Part shown: in pieces, positions 18,630 through 26,068 of the stretch
Layout: each line of letters opens with the position of its first letter
Numbering within the stretch: position 1 is the stretch's first letter
DNA from: Clostridium sp. Marseille-P2415
GTDB lineage: Bacteria; Bacillota; Clostridia; Lachnospirales; Lachnospiraceae
Length of the DNA stretch: 64,000 bases
NCBI RefSeq assembly: GCF_900155545.1
Contig: NZ_LT732526.1
Coordinates: 652,484-716,483 of the forward strand
Direction: 5' to 3'
Translations under genes and position numbers: made by a program
Notes under the pieces: model-generated
Databases searched by the model: none
What the model was told of the DNA's origin: nothing
Seen by the model: the letters and a program-made list of their open reading frames with translations, nothing else

Positions 18630-19652
18630 ATGCAGTCAGCAGAACCTATTATCCAGCTGGTCGGACTCGGGAAAGAGTTCCATACGGCAAACGGCCCGAT
18701 CAAGGCGTTAGATGATATTAACCTGTCCATCGAGCAGGGAGAAATATTTGGAATTATCGGTTTGAGCGGGGCCGGAAAAAGCACTTTGGTCCGTTGTATC
18801 AATTATTTGGAGATCCCTACTTCGGGAGATGTGCTTTTTGAAAACAAAAGCCTTTCTTCCATGAGACCCGGGGAACAGAGATTGGCCAGACGATCCATGG
18901 GCATGATATTTCAGCAGTTTAACTTACTGGCCCAGAGGAACGTTCTTCAGAATGTCTGCTTCCCTCTGGAAATTGCAAATGTTCCAAAGAAGGGAGCGGT
19001 AAAGAGAGCCATGGAGCTTTTGGAGATGGTTGGCCTTAAGGACCGGGCCAAAGCATATCCATCCCAGTTGTCGGGAGGACAGAAGCAGAGAGTTGCCATA
19101 GCAAGAGCCCTGGCAACGAATCCCAAGATTCTTCTCTGTGATGAGGCTACAAGTGCCTTAGACCCCAACACCACAAAGTCCATTCTTGGACTTCTTAAGG
19201 AAATCAACAGATCCATGGGCGTTACCGTGGTAGTCATCACTCATGAGATGGCAGTCATTGAAGCTATCTGTGACCGGGTAGCGATCATCGACCAGAGCCA
19301 TATCGCTGAGGCCGGAAGCGTGACAGAGATATTTTCTGAGCCCAAATCCAGGATTGGCCGCCAGCTTATATTAGGGGATGCGGCAGAACAGGCTATCCGG
19401 TTCGGGAACTCCAGAAGGGTGAGGATTTCTTTTGATGGACGCTCCTCTTTTGAGCCGGTGCTTGCCAACATGATCCTGGCCTGTAAGGTTCCGGTGAATA
19501 TCATACATGCGGAGACAAGAGACATAAGCGGCACCGCTATGGGGCAGATGGTCATACAGCTTCCTGAAGATGAAGTGGACCAGACCCGGGTGCTTAATTA
19601 TTTAAAAACAGCAAAGATAACACATGAGGAGGTGAAGGATTATGACCTTTGA
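18630..19652 (+). CDS. metN: Methionine ABC transporter, ATP-binding protein
   Basis: ATPase of the MetNIQ importer for methionine and its derivatives. It has 340 residues: Walker A GLSGAGKSTLV, signature LSGGQKQRVAIARA, Walker B ILLCDEATSALDP, H-loop VVITHEM. A C-terminal NIL domain (about 245-340) is the methionine-sensing regulatory domain of MetN. AAAGGAAA precedes the ATG. It overlaps metI by 11 bases. The upstream leader codes for a Met-rich peptide, which supports methionine as the substrate. Confidence 0.95.
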   Translation: MQSAEPIIQLVGLGKEFHTANGPIKALDDINLSIEQGEIFGIIGLSGAGKSTLVRCINYLEIPTSGDVLFENKSLSSMRPGEQRLARRSMGMIFQQFNLLAQRNVLQNVCFPLEIANVPKKGAVKRAMELLEMVGLKDRAKAYPSQLSGGQKQRVAIARALATNPKILLCDEATSALDPNTTKSILGLLKEINRSMGVTVVVITHEMAVIEAICDRVAIIDQSHIAEAGSVTEIFSEPKSRIGRQLILGDAAEQAIRFGNSRRVRISFDGRSSFEPVLANMILACKVPVNIIHAETRDISGTAMGQMVIQLPEDEVDQTRVLNYLKTAKITHEEVKDYDL

Positions 19653-20307
19653 TGCAGCGGCCTTGGGAATGCTTAAGACAGGAATATGGGAAACCCTGTT
19701 CATGACATTTACCTCATCCTTTTTTGCATACCTCATCGGAATTCCGTTAGGCATTATCCTCATAGTCATGGATAAAGACGGCATCTATCCGGTTCCCTGG
19801 TTCCAAAGGGTTCTTGGACTTATTATTAACCTGCTTCGTTCGGTGCCTTTCATCATTTTGCTTATTATGGTAATGCCGATTACGAAGAAAATCGTGGGGA
19901 CTACTTTGGGAGCAAAGGCTGTGATCCCCCCTCTGGTAATTGCTTCCGCACCCTATGTGGCAAGAGTCGTAGAGTCATCCTTTAAGGAAGTGGATGCAGG
20001 GGTGATAGAAGCGGCAAAATCCATGGGTGCTTCCACCTTTCAAATCATATGGAAGGTTCTTCTCCCGGAGGCAAAGCCTTCTCTTTTGGTAGGTGCGGCC
20101 CTTTCTGTTACCACCATACTGGCTTATTCCGCCATGTCGGGCTTTGTAGGAGGAGGCGGACTGGGAGATATTGCGATCAAATACGGATATTATCGCTATC
20201 AGACGGAGATGATGTTTGTAACGGTAGCGATCCTTGTTATCATTGTCCAGATCATTCAGGAAGCCGGCATGAAATTATCCAGAGTGAGCGATAAAAGAAT
20301 CAACTAG
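19642..20307 (+). CDS. metI: Methionine ABC transporter, permease
   Basis: Membrane subunit of MetNIQ, 221 residues with about five hydrophobic segments. The EAA loop for MetN contact reads EAAKSMGASTFQIIWKVLLP, and the late GGGGLGDIAIKYGYYRYQ is typical of MetI. GGAGGTG lies 8 bases before the ATG, inside the end of metN, so the two are translationally coupled. Confidence 0.95.
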   Translation: MTFDAAALGMLKTGIWETLFMTFTSSFFAYLIGIPLGIILIVMDKDGIYPVPWFQRVLGLIINLLRSVPFIILLIMVMPITKKIVGTTLGAKAVIPPLVIASAPYVARVVESSFKEVDAGVIEAAKSMGASTFQIIWKVLLPEAKPSLLVGAALSVTTILAYSAMSGFVGGGGLGDIAIKYGYYRYQTEMMFVTVAILVIIVQIIQEAGMKLSRVSDKRIN

Positions 20308-20354
20308 TAACAGCCTAAGGCGTTACCATATAAAATTATAAGGAGGAAAAAATT

Positions 20355-21245
20355 ATGAAAAAATCACTTTATGTACTTACGGCAGCTTTGCTTGCGGCAG
20401 GTGCGTTGACAGCATGCTCAGGAGGCAAAGAAACACCTGCGACAACAGCAGCGGAAACACAGGCTGCGACGGCCGAGGGGACAAAAGCGGAGGAAACAAC
20501 GGCAGCAGCAGGCGAATTGGAGAAGATTGTTGTCGGTGCTACCCCGGCTCCTCATGCGGAAATTTTAAACGCCGCTAAGGAGATTCTGAAGGAACAGGGC
20601 TATGATCTGGTAGTCAAAGAATATACGGATTATGTACAGCCGAACCTGGCGCTGGAATCTGGTGATCTGGATGCGAACTATTTCCAGCACAAGCCATATC
20701 TGGATCAGTTCAATGAAGAAAAAGGAACCAATCTTGTAAGTGCGGCAGCCATTCATTATGAACCATTCGGCATTTACGCAGGAAAGACAGATTCTCTTGA
20801 CAAGCTTGCCGACGGGGCACAGATTGCAGTTCCCAATGACGTTTCCAATGAAGCGAGAGCGCTTCTTTTACTGGCAGACAACGGCCTGATCGAATTGAAA
20901 GAAGGCGTAGAGCTGGAAGCGACCAAAAATGATATTGTAAAGAATGACAGGAATTTTAAAATTGTTGAAGTAGAAGCTGCCCAGCTTCCCCGTTCCTTAG
21001 GCGACGTGGATATTGCGGTCATTAACGGAAACTATGCTATTGAAGCAGGCTTAAAGGTATCCGATGCTCTGGCGGTAGAGGATGCACAGTCTGCCGCAGC
21101 AACCAAGTACAGCAATATCGTTGCGGTACGCTCCGGGGAAGAGACCAGCGAGAAAACAAAGGCTCTGGTTCAGGCTCTGTCAAGTGACACGGTGAAGAAA
21201 TTCATCGAAGATACCTATGACGGCGCTGTAGTTCCTTCGTTCTGA
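20355..21245 (+). CDS. metQ: Methionine-binding lipoprotein MetQ (NlpA family)
   Basis: Extracellular, membrane-anchored substrate-binding protein of MetNIQ, 296 residues. It has a lipoprotein signal peptide with lipobox LTAC (Cys near residue 21), then a Thr/Ala/Glu-rich linker to about residue 55. NlpA/MetQ family features include VGATPAPHAEIL, LDANYFQHKPYLDQF, AIHYEPFGIYAGK and VDIAVINGNYAIEAG. AAGGAGG lies before the ATG. Last gene of the operon, with a terminator following. Confidence 0.96.
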   Translation: MKKSLYVLTAALLAAGALTACSGGKETPATTAAETQAATAEGTKAEETTAAAGELEKIVVGATPAPHAEILNAAKEILKEQGYDLVVKEYTDYVQPNLALESGDLDANYFQHKPYLDQFNEEKGTNLVSAAAIHYEPFGIYAGKTDSLDKLADGAQIAVPNDVSNEARALLLLADNGLIELKEGVELEATKNDIVKNDRNFKIVEVEAAQLPRSLGDVDIAVINGNYAIEAGLKVSDALAVEDAQSAAATKYSNIVAVRSGEETSEKTKALVQALSSDTVKKFIEDTYDGAVVPSF

Positions 21246-21277
21246 TTAAGGGCTTATTTTCAGTGATTGCCGGAAAG

Positions 21278-21318
21278 CCGTTGCTAAAGCACATTGCGTT
21301 GCTTTTGCAGCGGTTTTT
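21278..21318 (+). terminator. Rho-independent terminator after metQ
   Basis: The arm at 21278-21291 (CCGTTGCTAAAGCA) pairs with 21300-21313 with one wobble and one mismatch, then TTTTT. Confidence 0.85.
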
Positions 21319-21352
21319 CAGCGTTTCAGGATTTATGACAGAAAATCTTAAT

Positions 21353-21381
21353 TTTACAGATGGTGGAAAATATTGTATAAT
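21353..21381 (+). promoter_or_regulatory. Sigma-A promoter of the DUF4190/DUF975 pair
   Basis: TTTACA (21353-21358), 17-bp spacer, TATAAT (21376-21381), about 35 bases before the next ATG. Confidence 0.7.
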
Positions 21382-21416
21382 CGCTATATTATGACAAAAA
21401 AGGGAGATGATACTGA

Positions 21417-21839
21417 ATGGATCAGGATGATCATAAGGATTACAGCGGTCCTTCCACTGATTTAGATAACGAGGTCCGGCCGGACTCCTTAAGTCCTGTG
21501 GAAGGGTCTGAGCATGGTTCCTTACAGGAAAAAAGGGATTGGAATTACAATACCGTTTATCAGCAGCCTAAGAAGTCTCCCCAGAGCAATATGGCACTTG
21601 CTTCTCTGATCATGGGAATTATTGGGATCGTCACAGCCTGCTGTTGCTATGGGGGATTGATTTTCGGAAGCCTGGGAATTTTATTTGCGTTGCTTTCAAG
21701 GACAGAGGACAGGTTTGAAGGGTATGCAAAGGCAGGTCTTATCACATCATCTGTCGCTTTGGTGATGGTTGTTTTGGTGGCCATTGCTTTTGGGGTTTTC
21801 ATTATGGTTGAAGGTCTGCAGTCAGGAGGTGTATTTTGA
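21417..21839 (+). CDS. DUF4190-type small membrane protein
   Basis: 140 residues. A polar N-terminus of ~55 residues precedes two hydrophobic helices (about 60-90 and 105-135) with the DUF4190 pattern MALASLIMGIIGIVTACC, GSLGILFALLSR and AKAGLITSSVAL. Function unknown. Its TGA overlaps the ATG of the next gene. Confidence 0.75.
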   Translation: MDQDDHKDYSGPSTDLDNEVRPDSLSPVEGSEHGSLQEKRDWNYNTVYQQPKKSPQSNMALASLIMGIIGIVTACCCYGGLIFGSLGILFALLSRTEDRFEGYAKAGLITSSVALVMVVLVAIAFGVFIMVEGLQSGGVF

Positions 21840-22663
21840 TGAAGACTCCGTCATCGGAACTGAAACGGCGTGCCAAACAAACATTAAAGGGCAGATATGG
21901 CTTATGCATTGGTACAATGTTTATTGTGTATGCTGTTGTGTTTACCATTGTGCTGATTTATTTCGGAGCTGTATTTTCTCTGGAACTTGCAAAAGCTTCT
22001 TTTTTTACAAGTGGAAATGGAAAAGCAACATTTATAATCTTCCGTGGAGCGGCTTTTTTCGCATACGTGGTGATGCTCTCTCTGGTCGGTCTTTTGACGC
22101 CGGGAATCAGCAGGATTTATTTAAATTTATGTACGGGCCAGCCGGCCCGGGTCTCAGACCTGCTTTATGCGTTCCAGAATAAGCCTCATAAGTTTTTAGG
22201 GTTTTATTTTATGACCATTTTGATTAGGATCGTCTGGGGAATTCCTTATTTCGTGGTTTTTGCTGTTTCCATCATTACTGACTTCATACCGGTCATGACC
22301 GTGCTGACGGTGCTTATGTATCTGCTGTGGCTTTTCGGTGCCTTATTTACCATGCTGTTCCTGTCCCAGTCCATGTTCATTCTTATTGAATCGCCGGATA
22401 AGAAGGTTTTTGCAAGCTTTCGGAAAAGCGCGGATATGATGAAGGACTATAAGGGAAGTCTTTTCTATCTTTACTTGAGCTTTTTTGGAATCATTGTGCT
22501 GGGATATTGCTCTTTCGGCATCGGTTTTCTTTGGATTTCGCCTTATGTCCAGTGTACATTAACCGAGTTTTATCTGGATTTAAAAGCCCGTTATGAGCCA
22601 AAGTCCTATGACAGATATGAGGACCGTTCGTTTGAAACAATGCGGAATCCGGAAAATCAATGA
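21839..22663 (+). CDS. DUF975-type integral membrane protein
   Basis: 274 residues from ATG at 21839 (GGAGGT 8 bases upstream), overlapping the preceding stop. The N-terminus SELKRRAKQTLKGRYGLCIG matches the DUF975 opening, followed by about six hydrophobic segments and YKGSLFYLYLSFFG. Function unknown. Coupled translation suggests it works with the DUF4190 protein. It is the last gene before the interrupted YlmC/YmxH locus. Confidence 0.75.
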   Translation: MKTPSSELKRRAKQTLKGRYGLCIGTMFIVYAVVFTIVLIYFGAVFSLELAKASFFTSGNGKATFIIFRGAAFFAYVVMLSLVGLLTPGISRIYLNLCTGQPARVSDLLYAFQNKPHKFLGFYFMTILIRIVWGIPYFVVFAVSIITDFIPVMTVLTVLMYLLWLFGALFTMLFLSQSMFILIESPDKKVFASFRKSADMMKDYKGSLFYLYLSFFGIIVLGYCSFGIGFLWISPYVQCTLTEFYLDLKARYEPKSYDRYEDRSFETMRNPENQ

Positions 22664-22691
22664 TTGAAACGTGTCACACGGTTTGTATGCG

Positions 22692-22726
22692 CATAGAATA
22701 CACTAAGGAGGATAGGAGGTGTATCT
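22692..22726 (+). promoter_or_regulatory. Promoter/ribosome-site region of the interrupted YlmC/YmxH gene
   Basis: CATAGAAT (22692-22699) resembles the sigma-E -10 CATACAAT, but the -35 side (GTCACA at 22673-22678) is only suggestive. Ribosome sites AAGGAGG and AGGAGG precede the ATG at 22727. TGCGCATAGA with ATACAC (22688-22703) and GTGTAT with CTATGCGCA (22719-22733) form an inverted repeat with a one-base bulge. The ribosome sites lie in its loop. Confidence 0.45.
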
Positions 22727-22762
22727 ATGCGCATTTCTGAATAGATACTAAGATGATATCAG
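22719..22762. other. attL of the serine-recombinase element
   Basis: Left chromosome-element junction. The GA at 22739-22740 is the inferred crossover dinucleotide. The element-side arm (22741-22762) contains ATACTA and GATATCAG, which mirror TAGTAT and CTGATATC in the right-end arm. Confidence 0.8.
22727..22740 (+). pseudogene. 5' fragment of interrupted YlmC/YmxH-family sporulation gene
   Basis: ATG CGC ATT TCT GA, reading M-R-I-S, is the usual opening of YlmC/YmxH proteins. The frame then runs into the element and stops at once (GAA TAG). The rest of the gene resumes at 27591 with codon 5. See the mobile element. Confidence 0.85.
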
Positions 22763-22773
22763 TAATTGACATG

Positions 22774-24339
22774 CTAAATCTTGGGGTATATTTTAAGGTG
22801 GAATTCGGGGATCTCTTTTTTAGTTCCACGTTTTTCTTTAGAGTATTCGATTTTTTCCAAAACCTCCTTCAATAAAATATTTTGTTCTTCTGGGGTTAAA
22901 TTGTTATAATTATCAAGTAAAAATTCTACCTTTGGAATTAATGATTGTCTTCTTGTCTTAAATTCTTCCTGGCTTTTTTTCTGTTCAAGTAAGTCGTTAA
23001 GAGCATTCTGTGATAGGTTTAATTCATATTTTATCTTTTCTGCCCGATCTTTGAGTGTATCTGCATCATAAATCCCTTTCTCAAACGCTTCATATGCCTT
23101 GTCTAACCATTTTTGGCATTTATCTATACAAGATATAGTCTCTTTTATCTTGGCTTGTGTAACAGCCGTTCCTATGACTGTAAGTTGAGAGGTAGAAATT
23201 GATATGCGATAATCGGCAAGCCATTCTTTTAAAGCTATTAGCAGCTTTTCCATCACATCTTCAGCAGCAGCTCCGGGCATATCACATTTCTTACATAGAA
23301 ATAACTCTTGTTTAATCCTTCCACTAATAGGACGTCGAATCATTGTATATCCGCATTGCCGGCATTTAAGTAACCCGGCAAGAGGATTTTTGATTGTGCC
23401 ATTCAGCCAAATTGGAGCCTTGGAACGGGAATTAAAAACTTTTTGCGCCAGATCAAAGATTTCTTTATCGATGATCGGTTCATGTAAAGCGGGAAAGTAA
23501 TCACAATCTTTATTGACTGGTGTAGAATTTTTGACATTTCCATTTACCATAATCTTTACGATCTTACGTTTACCAGCCGGTATTTCGCCAATATAAGTAT
23601 GATTAAGCAATATGTCACGTATTACGTTATGAGCCCATGTTTCGCTAAACCGCGGCTTTATGCGCAGTTTATCGAGGGCTTTACCAATAGCTGTAGCGCT
23701 AATAGGTTTATTATTGGTTTCCGGGGTTCCTATAGTATACATAGCGTAAATCAAACGAACTATTTCAGCTTCTTCGGGGACTATTTTAAGACTATAGCCT
23801 TTTTGATCTTTGAGTTTATAACGTTCATATCCATATGGAGCTTTTCCCCATGGCCATTTTCCTTCTTTTGCTGTATTATATTTTCCGTCTCGCAGTCGCC
23901 GGCAAATTGTTTTATATTCGCGCCGGCTCATGAAGAGGCCGAATTCAGCATACTCTTCATCAAATTCATTATTGGGATCGAAGGTTTTCATAGGAGTGAT
24001 TATTTTTGTATTACCGTATTTAAAAGTCTCCATAATGAGTCCCTGATCCCTGGTATCTCCACGGGCTAAACGTTCCAGTTCTACGACCAGAATACCATCT
24101 GGCCGGTTGTTTTCGATATCGGTAAGCAAACGCATCATTTCCGGCCTTGCAGCAATAGTTTCGCCAGATACAACTTCACGATAAATTTTGGAAATATTTA
24201 TTCCCAAGTGCTCGGCGAGTTCCTTTAAACGGTTCTCATGTCTAGCCAGGGTTTCACCTTCTCCATGTGCCTCCGCTTCTACATCTTCACGTGACTTGCG
24301 TAAATACATATAATATTTTCCATTGGGGTCTAGTGCCAA
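22774..24339 (-). CDS. Large serine recombinase / integrase
   Basis: Site-specific recombinase, 521 residues, likely responsible for integrating and excising this element. The N-terminal resolvase domain has the catalytic Ser in YMYLRKSREDVE (Ser near 16), the motif LVVELERLARGD, and SRREYKTICRRL. A recombinase domain follows. Next comes a zinc ribbon (LLKCRQCGYTMIRR ... LFLCKKCDMPG), then a long coiled-coil tail (about 395-500) typical of large serine integrases. The start is TTG at 24339 with AAGGAG 9 bases upstream. It reads toward attL and its stop is only 12 bases from the att arm. No inactivating lesion is visible. Confidence 0.93.
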   Translation of the reverse strand: MALDPNGKYYMYLRKSREDVEAEAHGEGETLARHENRLKELAEHLGINISKIYREVVSGETIAARPEMMRLLTDIENNRPDGILVVELERLARGDTRDQGLIMETFKYGNTKIITPMKTFDPNNEFDEEYAEFGLFMSRREYKTICRRLRDGKYNTAKEGKWPWGKAPYGYERYKLKDQKGYSLKIVPEEAEIVRLIYAMYTIGTPETNNKPISATAIGKALDKLRIKPRFSETWAHNVIRDILLNHTYIGEIPAGKRKIVKIMVNGNVKNSTPVNKDCDYFPALHEPIIDKEIFDLAQKVFNSRSKAPIWLNGTIKNPLAGLLKCRQCGYTMIRRPISGRIKQELFLCKKCDMPGAAAEDVMEKLLIALKEWLADYRISISTSQLTVIGTAVTQAKIKETISCIDKCQKWLDKAYEAFEKGIYDADTLKDRAEKIKYELNLSQNALNDLLEQKKSQEEFKTRRQSLIPKVEFLLDNYNNLTPEEQNILLKEVLEKIEYSKEKRGTKKEIPEFHLKIYPKI

Positions 24340-24380
24340 TTATATCATCTCCTTGTTAAATGTACGTAAAACAGGGCATA

Positions 24381-24406
24381 AAAATAACACCCATTGACCG
24401 GGTGCA
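24381..24406 (-). terminator. Hairpin upstream of the recombinase gene
   Basis: On the minus strand, CACCC, a 7-base loop, GGGTG, then TTATTTTT. It may be a weak terminator or attenuator between the recombinase promoter and its start, or it may insulate the gene. The 24340-24585 gap shows no other gene. Confidence 0.4.
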
Positions 24407-24585
24407 CCAAGAACGCGTTTTTTTCTATTCTTTTCCCCTCACTTACCATAATGTTATTGAGCGTATAGCGTAAGCAAGGTTAGTGCAAACGCGCGAATGA
24501 ACGTGTCAACTAAAAAGGGAAGATTAGAAACAAGTACAAACCGTATTACATAGTATCAATTAGAGGATCTTTTAAGAGGTGCTAT

Positions 24586-24747
24586 ATGAAAGTAAAGGAA
24601 TACAAGTTCGACAATTGTACAATTGAAATTCATGATGATTACCTTGTCGATGAAACTAGGAAGAAGGAAATACTTGAAAATGCTGGGAAAATTGTATCTC
24701 GAGCATTGGAAAGACAACTCATGGATAACCAGATAGGAACCGCCTGA
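24586..24747 (+). CDS. Small hypothetical protein (53 aa)
   Basis: ORF with AAGAGGT 5 bases before the ATG. The peptide starts MKVKEYKFDNCTIEIHDDYL and ends in an amphipathic Lys/Glu-rich helix. I do not recognise it. Its position divergent from the recombinase and its small charged nature would fit a recombination directionality factor or regulator, but this is speculation from position only. Confidence 0.5.
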   Translation: MKVKEYKFDNCTIEIHDDYLVDETRKKEILENAGKIVSRALERQLMDNQIGTA

Positions 24748-24831
24748 TATGGCGGACATGCTGGACAAGCTACCTTTCGATTATTACTTGTTTCGTGTTC
24801 CTTACTATGGTTAAATTACAACTTATAAAAG

Positions 24832-24891
24832 TTGAATATATAAGGACGTAATATAATTGAATATTGACTCTTTATTGGTTTGAATATATAA
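24832..24891 (+). repeat. Three direct repeats (TTGAATAT) upstream of the ribbon-helix-helix gene
   Basis: TTGAATATATAA at 24832-24843 and 24880-24891, with a shorter copy TTGAATAT at 24857-24864, spaced 25 and 23 bases. They lie in AT-rich DNA 25-80 bases before the RHH start, where an autoregulatory operator would be expected. Confidence 0.6.
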
Positions 24892-24915
24892 AAGTTTATA
24901 TAAGGCGGTGAAAAT

Positions 24916-25116
24916 GTGGGAGCAACACCAGAATACACTAAGAAGGCAATACAGAATTACAATAATAAATTTGACAGAATAGCGGTAAACTTACCCAAAG
25001 GTAGTAAAGAACGGATTAGAGAAATTACGGGTAAAAGTTGTAATTCTTATATATCCGAATTGGTTATAGATGACCTGGAGAGATTAGAAAGAGAGGGGAA
25101 TAACAATGAGCAATAG
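24916..25116 (+). CDS. Ribbon-helix-helix-like DNA-binding protein (antitoxin-like)
   Basis: 66 residues from GTG at 24916. The pattern DRIAVNLPKGSKERIREI, then SYISELVIDDLERLE, fits an Arc/MetJ-type fold: one beta strand followed by two helices. Small proteins of this type serve as antitoxins or element repressors. It overlaps the next gene by 11 bases. The repeats at 24832-24891 may be its binding sites. Confidence 0.6.
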   Translation: MGATPEYTKKAIQNYNNKFDRIAVNLPKGSKERIREITGKSCNSYISELVIDDLERLEREGNNNEQ

Positions 25117-25333
25117 AGAAAGAGCGATAGAGCTATTGAACCAAGTCCCGGAGTATAAAATGGGCTATGTGCTGGCATATATCCAGGGCATAACAGCAGA
25201 TGAAGAAGCGGACGATATTTTCTGTGAAAAAATGTATCAAAATTATCTAAACGATCATGATCCGGAAAAGGATAAAACATACAGTCTTGGAGAATGTAAA
25301 GAAGAATGGGGGATTGGTGGTAATTGTCATTGA
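25106..25333 (+). CDS. Small acidic protein, possibly antitoxin-like (75 aa)
   Basis: Overlaps the RHH gene and has AGAGGGG before its ATG. Starts MSNRERAIELLNQVPEYKMG and carries an acidic stretch (TADEEADDIF). Proteins of this look often accompany small toxins in Clostridia, but no toxin gene follows here, so it would be an orphan. I cannot assign a function. Confidence 0.5.
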   Translation: MSNRERAIELLNQVPEYKMGYVLAYIQGITADEEADDIFCEKMYQNYLNDHDPEKDKTYSLGECKEEWGIGGNCH

Positions 25334-25405
25334 CGCTGGGAACAGAGGAGAAATTTATAAAGATTATTAATACTTAAGGGCTGGCAGTTGATTTTTTAAA
25401 TGAAT

Positions 25406-25434
25406 CCCCCATGTATTTATTACTTACATAGGGG
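25406..25434. terminator. Hairpin between converging element genes
   Basis: CCCCCATGTA (25406-25415) pairs with TACATAGGGG (25425-25434) with one mismatch. It is placed to end both the 75-aa gene and the secreted-protein gene. Confidence 0.55.
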
Positions 25435-25452
25435 ATGTCATCTACCATTATG

Positions 25453-25872
25453 TCAGAAAATTGTTTCGTAAAGTAAGAGATAGGCTGTTTCTTTTAGCGG
25501 ATTAGCTGTAGTTTCTATAACACGATAAGTTGCGCTGGGCTCTAAATTTGTAAAAGATGAATTTATACTCGTTGAACCTATAGTAGTCCTAGAATCTATA
25601 GTAGTCCATCTACCATTGACATATTTTTGTAAGGTTATTGTACTGGTATAATCATTAGTAGCTGGGGTGGCAAAAAGAATAGCAAAACTATAAGATAGAC
25701 AGTCTGAATATAATACAAAGGATGGAGTTATATTTAAAGACCGACTATTAATATTTTGCGCCTTTTCATATATGGTTCTTTGCGTAGAAGTAGAAGCAGA
25801 AGCAGAAATAGATAGTACTAGAACTAATATTGCACATAATAAAATTGAAAATATTCTTCTTTTTTTCAACAC
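25453..25872 (-). CDS. Secreted protein of unknown function (139 aa)
   Basis: Starts at GTG 25872 with GGAGG 5 bases upstream. A clear signal peptide (KKRRIFSILLCAILVLVLSI, cleavage near ASA-ST) is followed by a Ser/Thr-rich mature part of ~110 residues. That part is predicted mostly beta, with TITLQKYVNGRWTTID and a Tyr-rich end. No Cys. It looks like a small beta-sandwich exoprotein. I do not recognise a family. AT-rich codons match the element. Confidence 0.65.
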   Translation of the reverse strand: MLKKRRIFSILLCAILVLVLSISASASTSTQRTIYEKAQNINSRSLNITPSFVLYSDCLSYSFAILFATPATNDYTSTITLQKYVNGRWTTIDSRTTIGSTSINSSFTNLEPSATYRVIETTANPLKETAYLLLYETIF

Positions 25873-25921
25873 AATCGCCTCCTTATTAATTATGTAATAG
25901 ATGCCGCTGTTTAATTATATA

Positions 25922-26057
25922 TTAACCGGAAAACTGTATGGAGCGATTCAGCCGGTACAGGATCCCCGTTTCGCTCATGATGTTTTCATAAGACTCCTGA
26001 CGCTTCTCCATAAAAAACATACAGCCGTTTGTTCCCATTTGCTCTGGGCATGTAGGA
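25922..26057 (-). pseudogene. Transposase C-terminal remnant (IS1182-like)
   Basis: A minus-strand frame reads ...MEKRQESYENIMSETGILYR then LNRSIQ, resembling the region before the RSIQ.EG motif of IS1182-family transposases. The conserved continuation is lost (FSG then stop). No start, inverted repeats or catalytic residues remain. The family is from memory of such sequences and needs a search. Confidence 0.4.
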
Positions 26058-26068
26058 ACTCAATTGCC

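Noticed and set aside
18288-18630. S-box (SAM) riboswitch or Met T-box upstream of metN
   Set aside because: Neither the S-box core nor a GGTGGNACCGCG T-box motif is present. The region holds a Met-rich ORF and a simple terminator instead.
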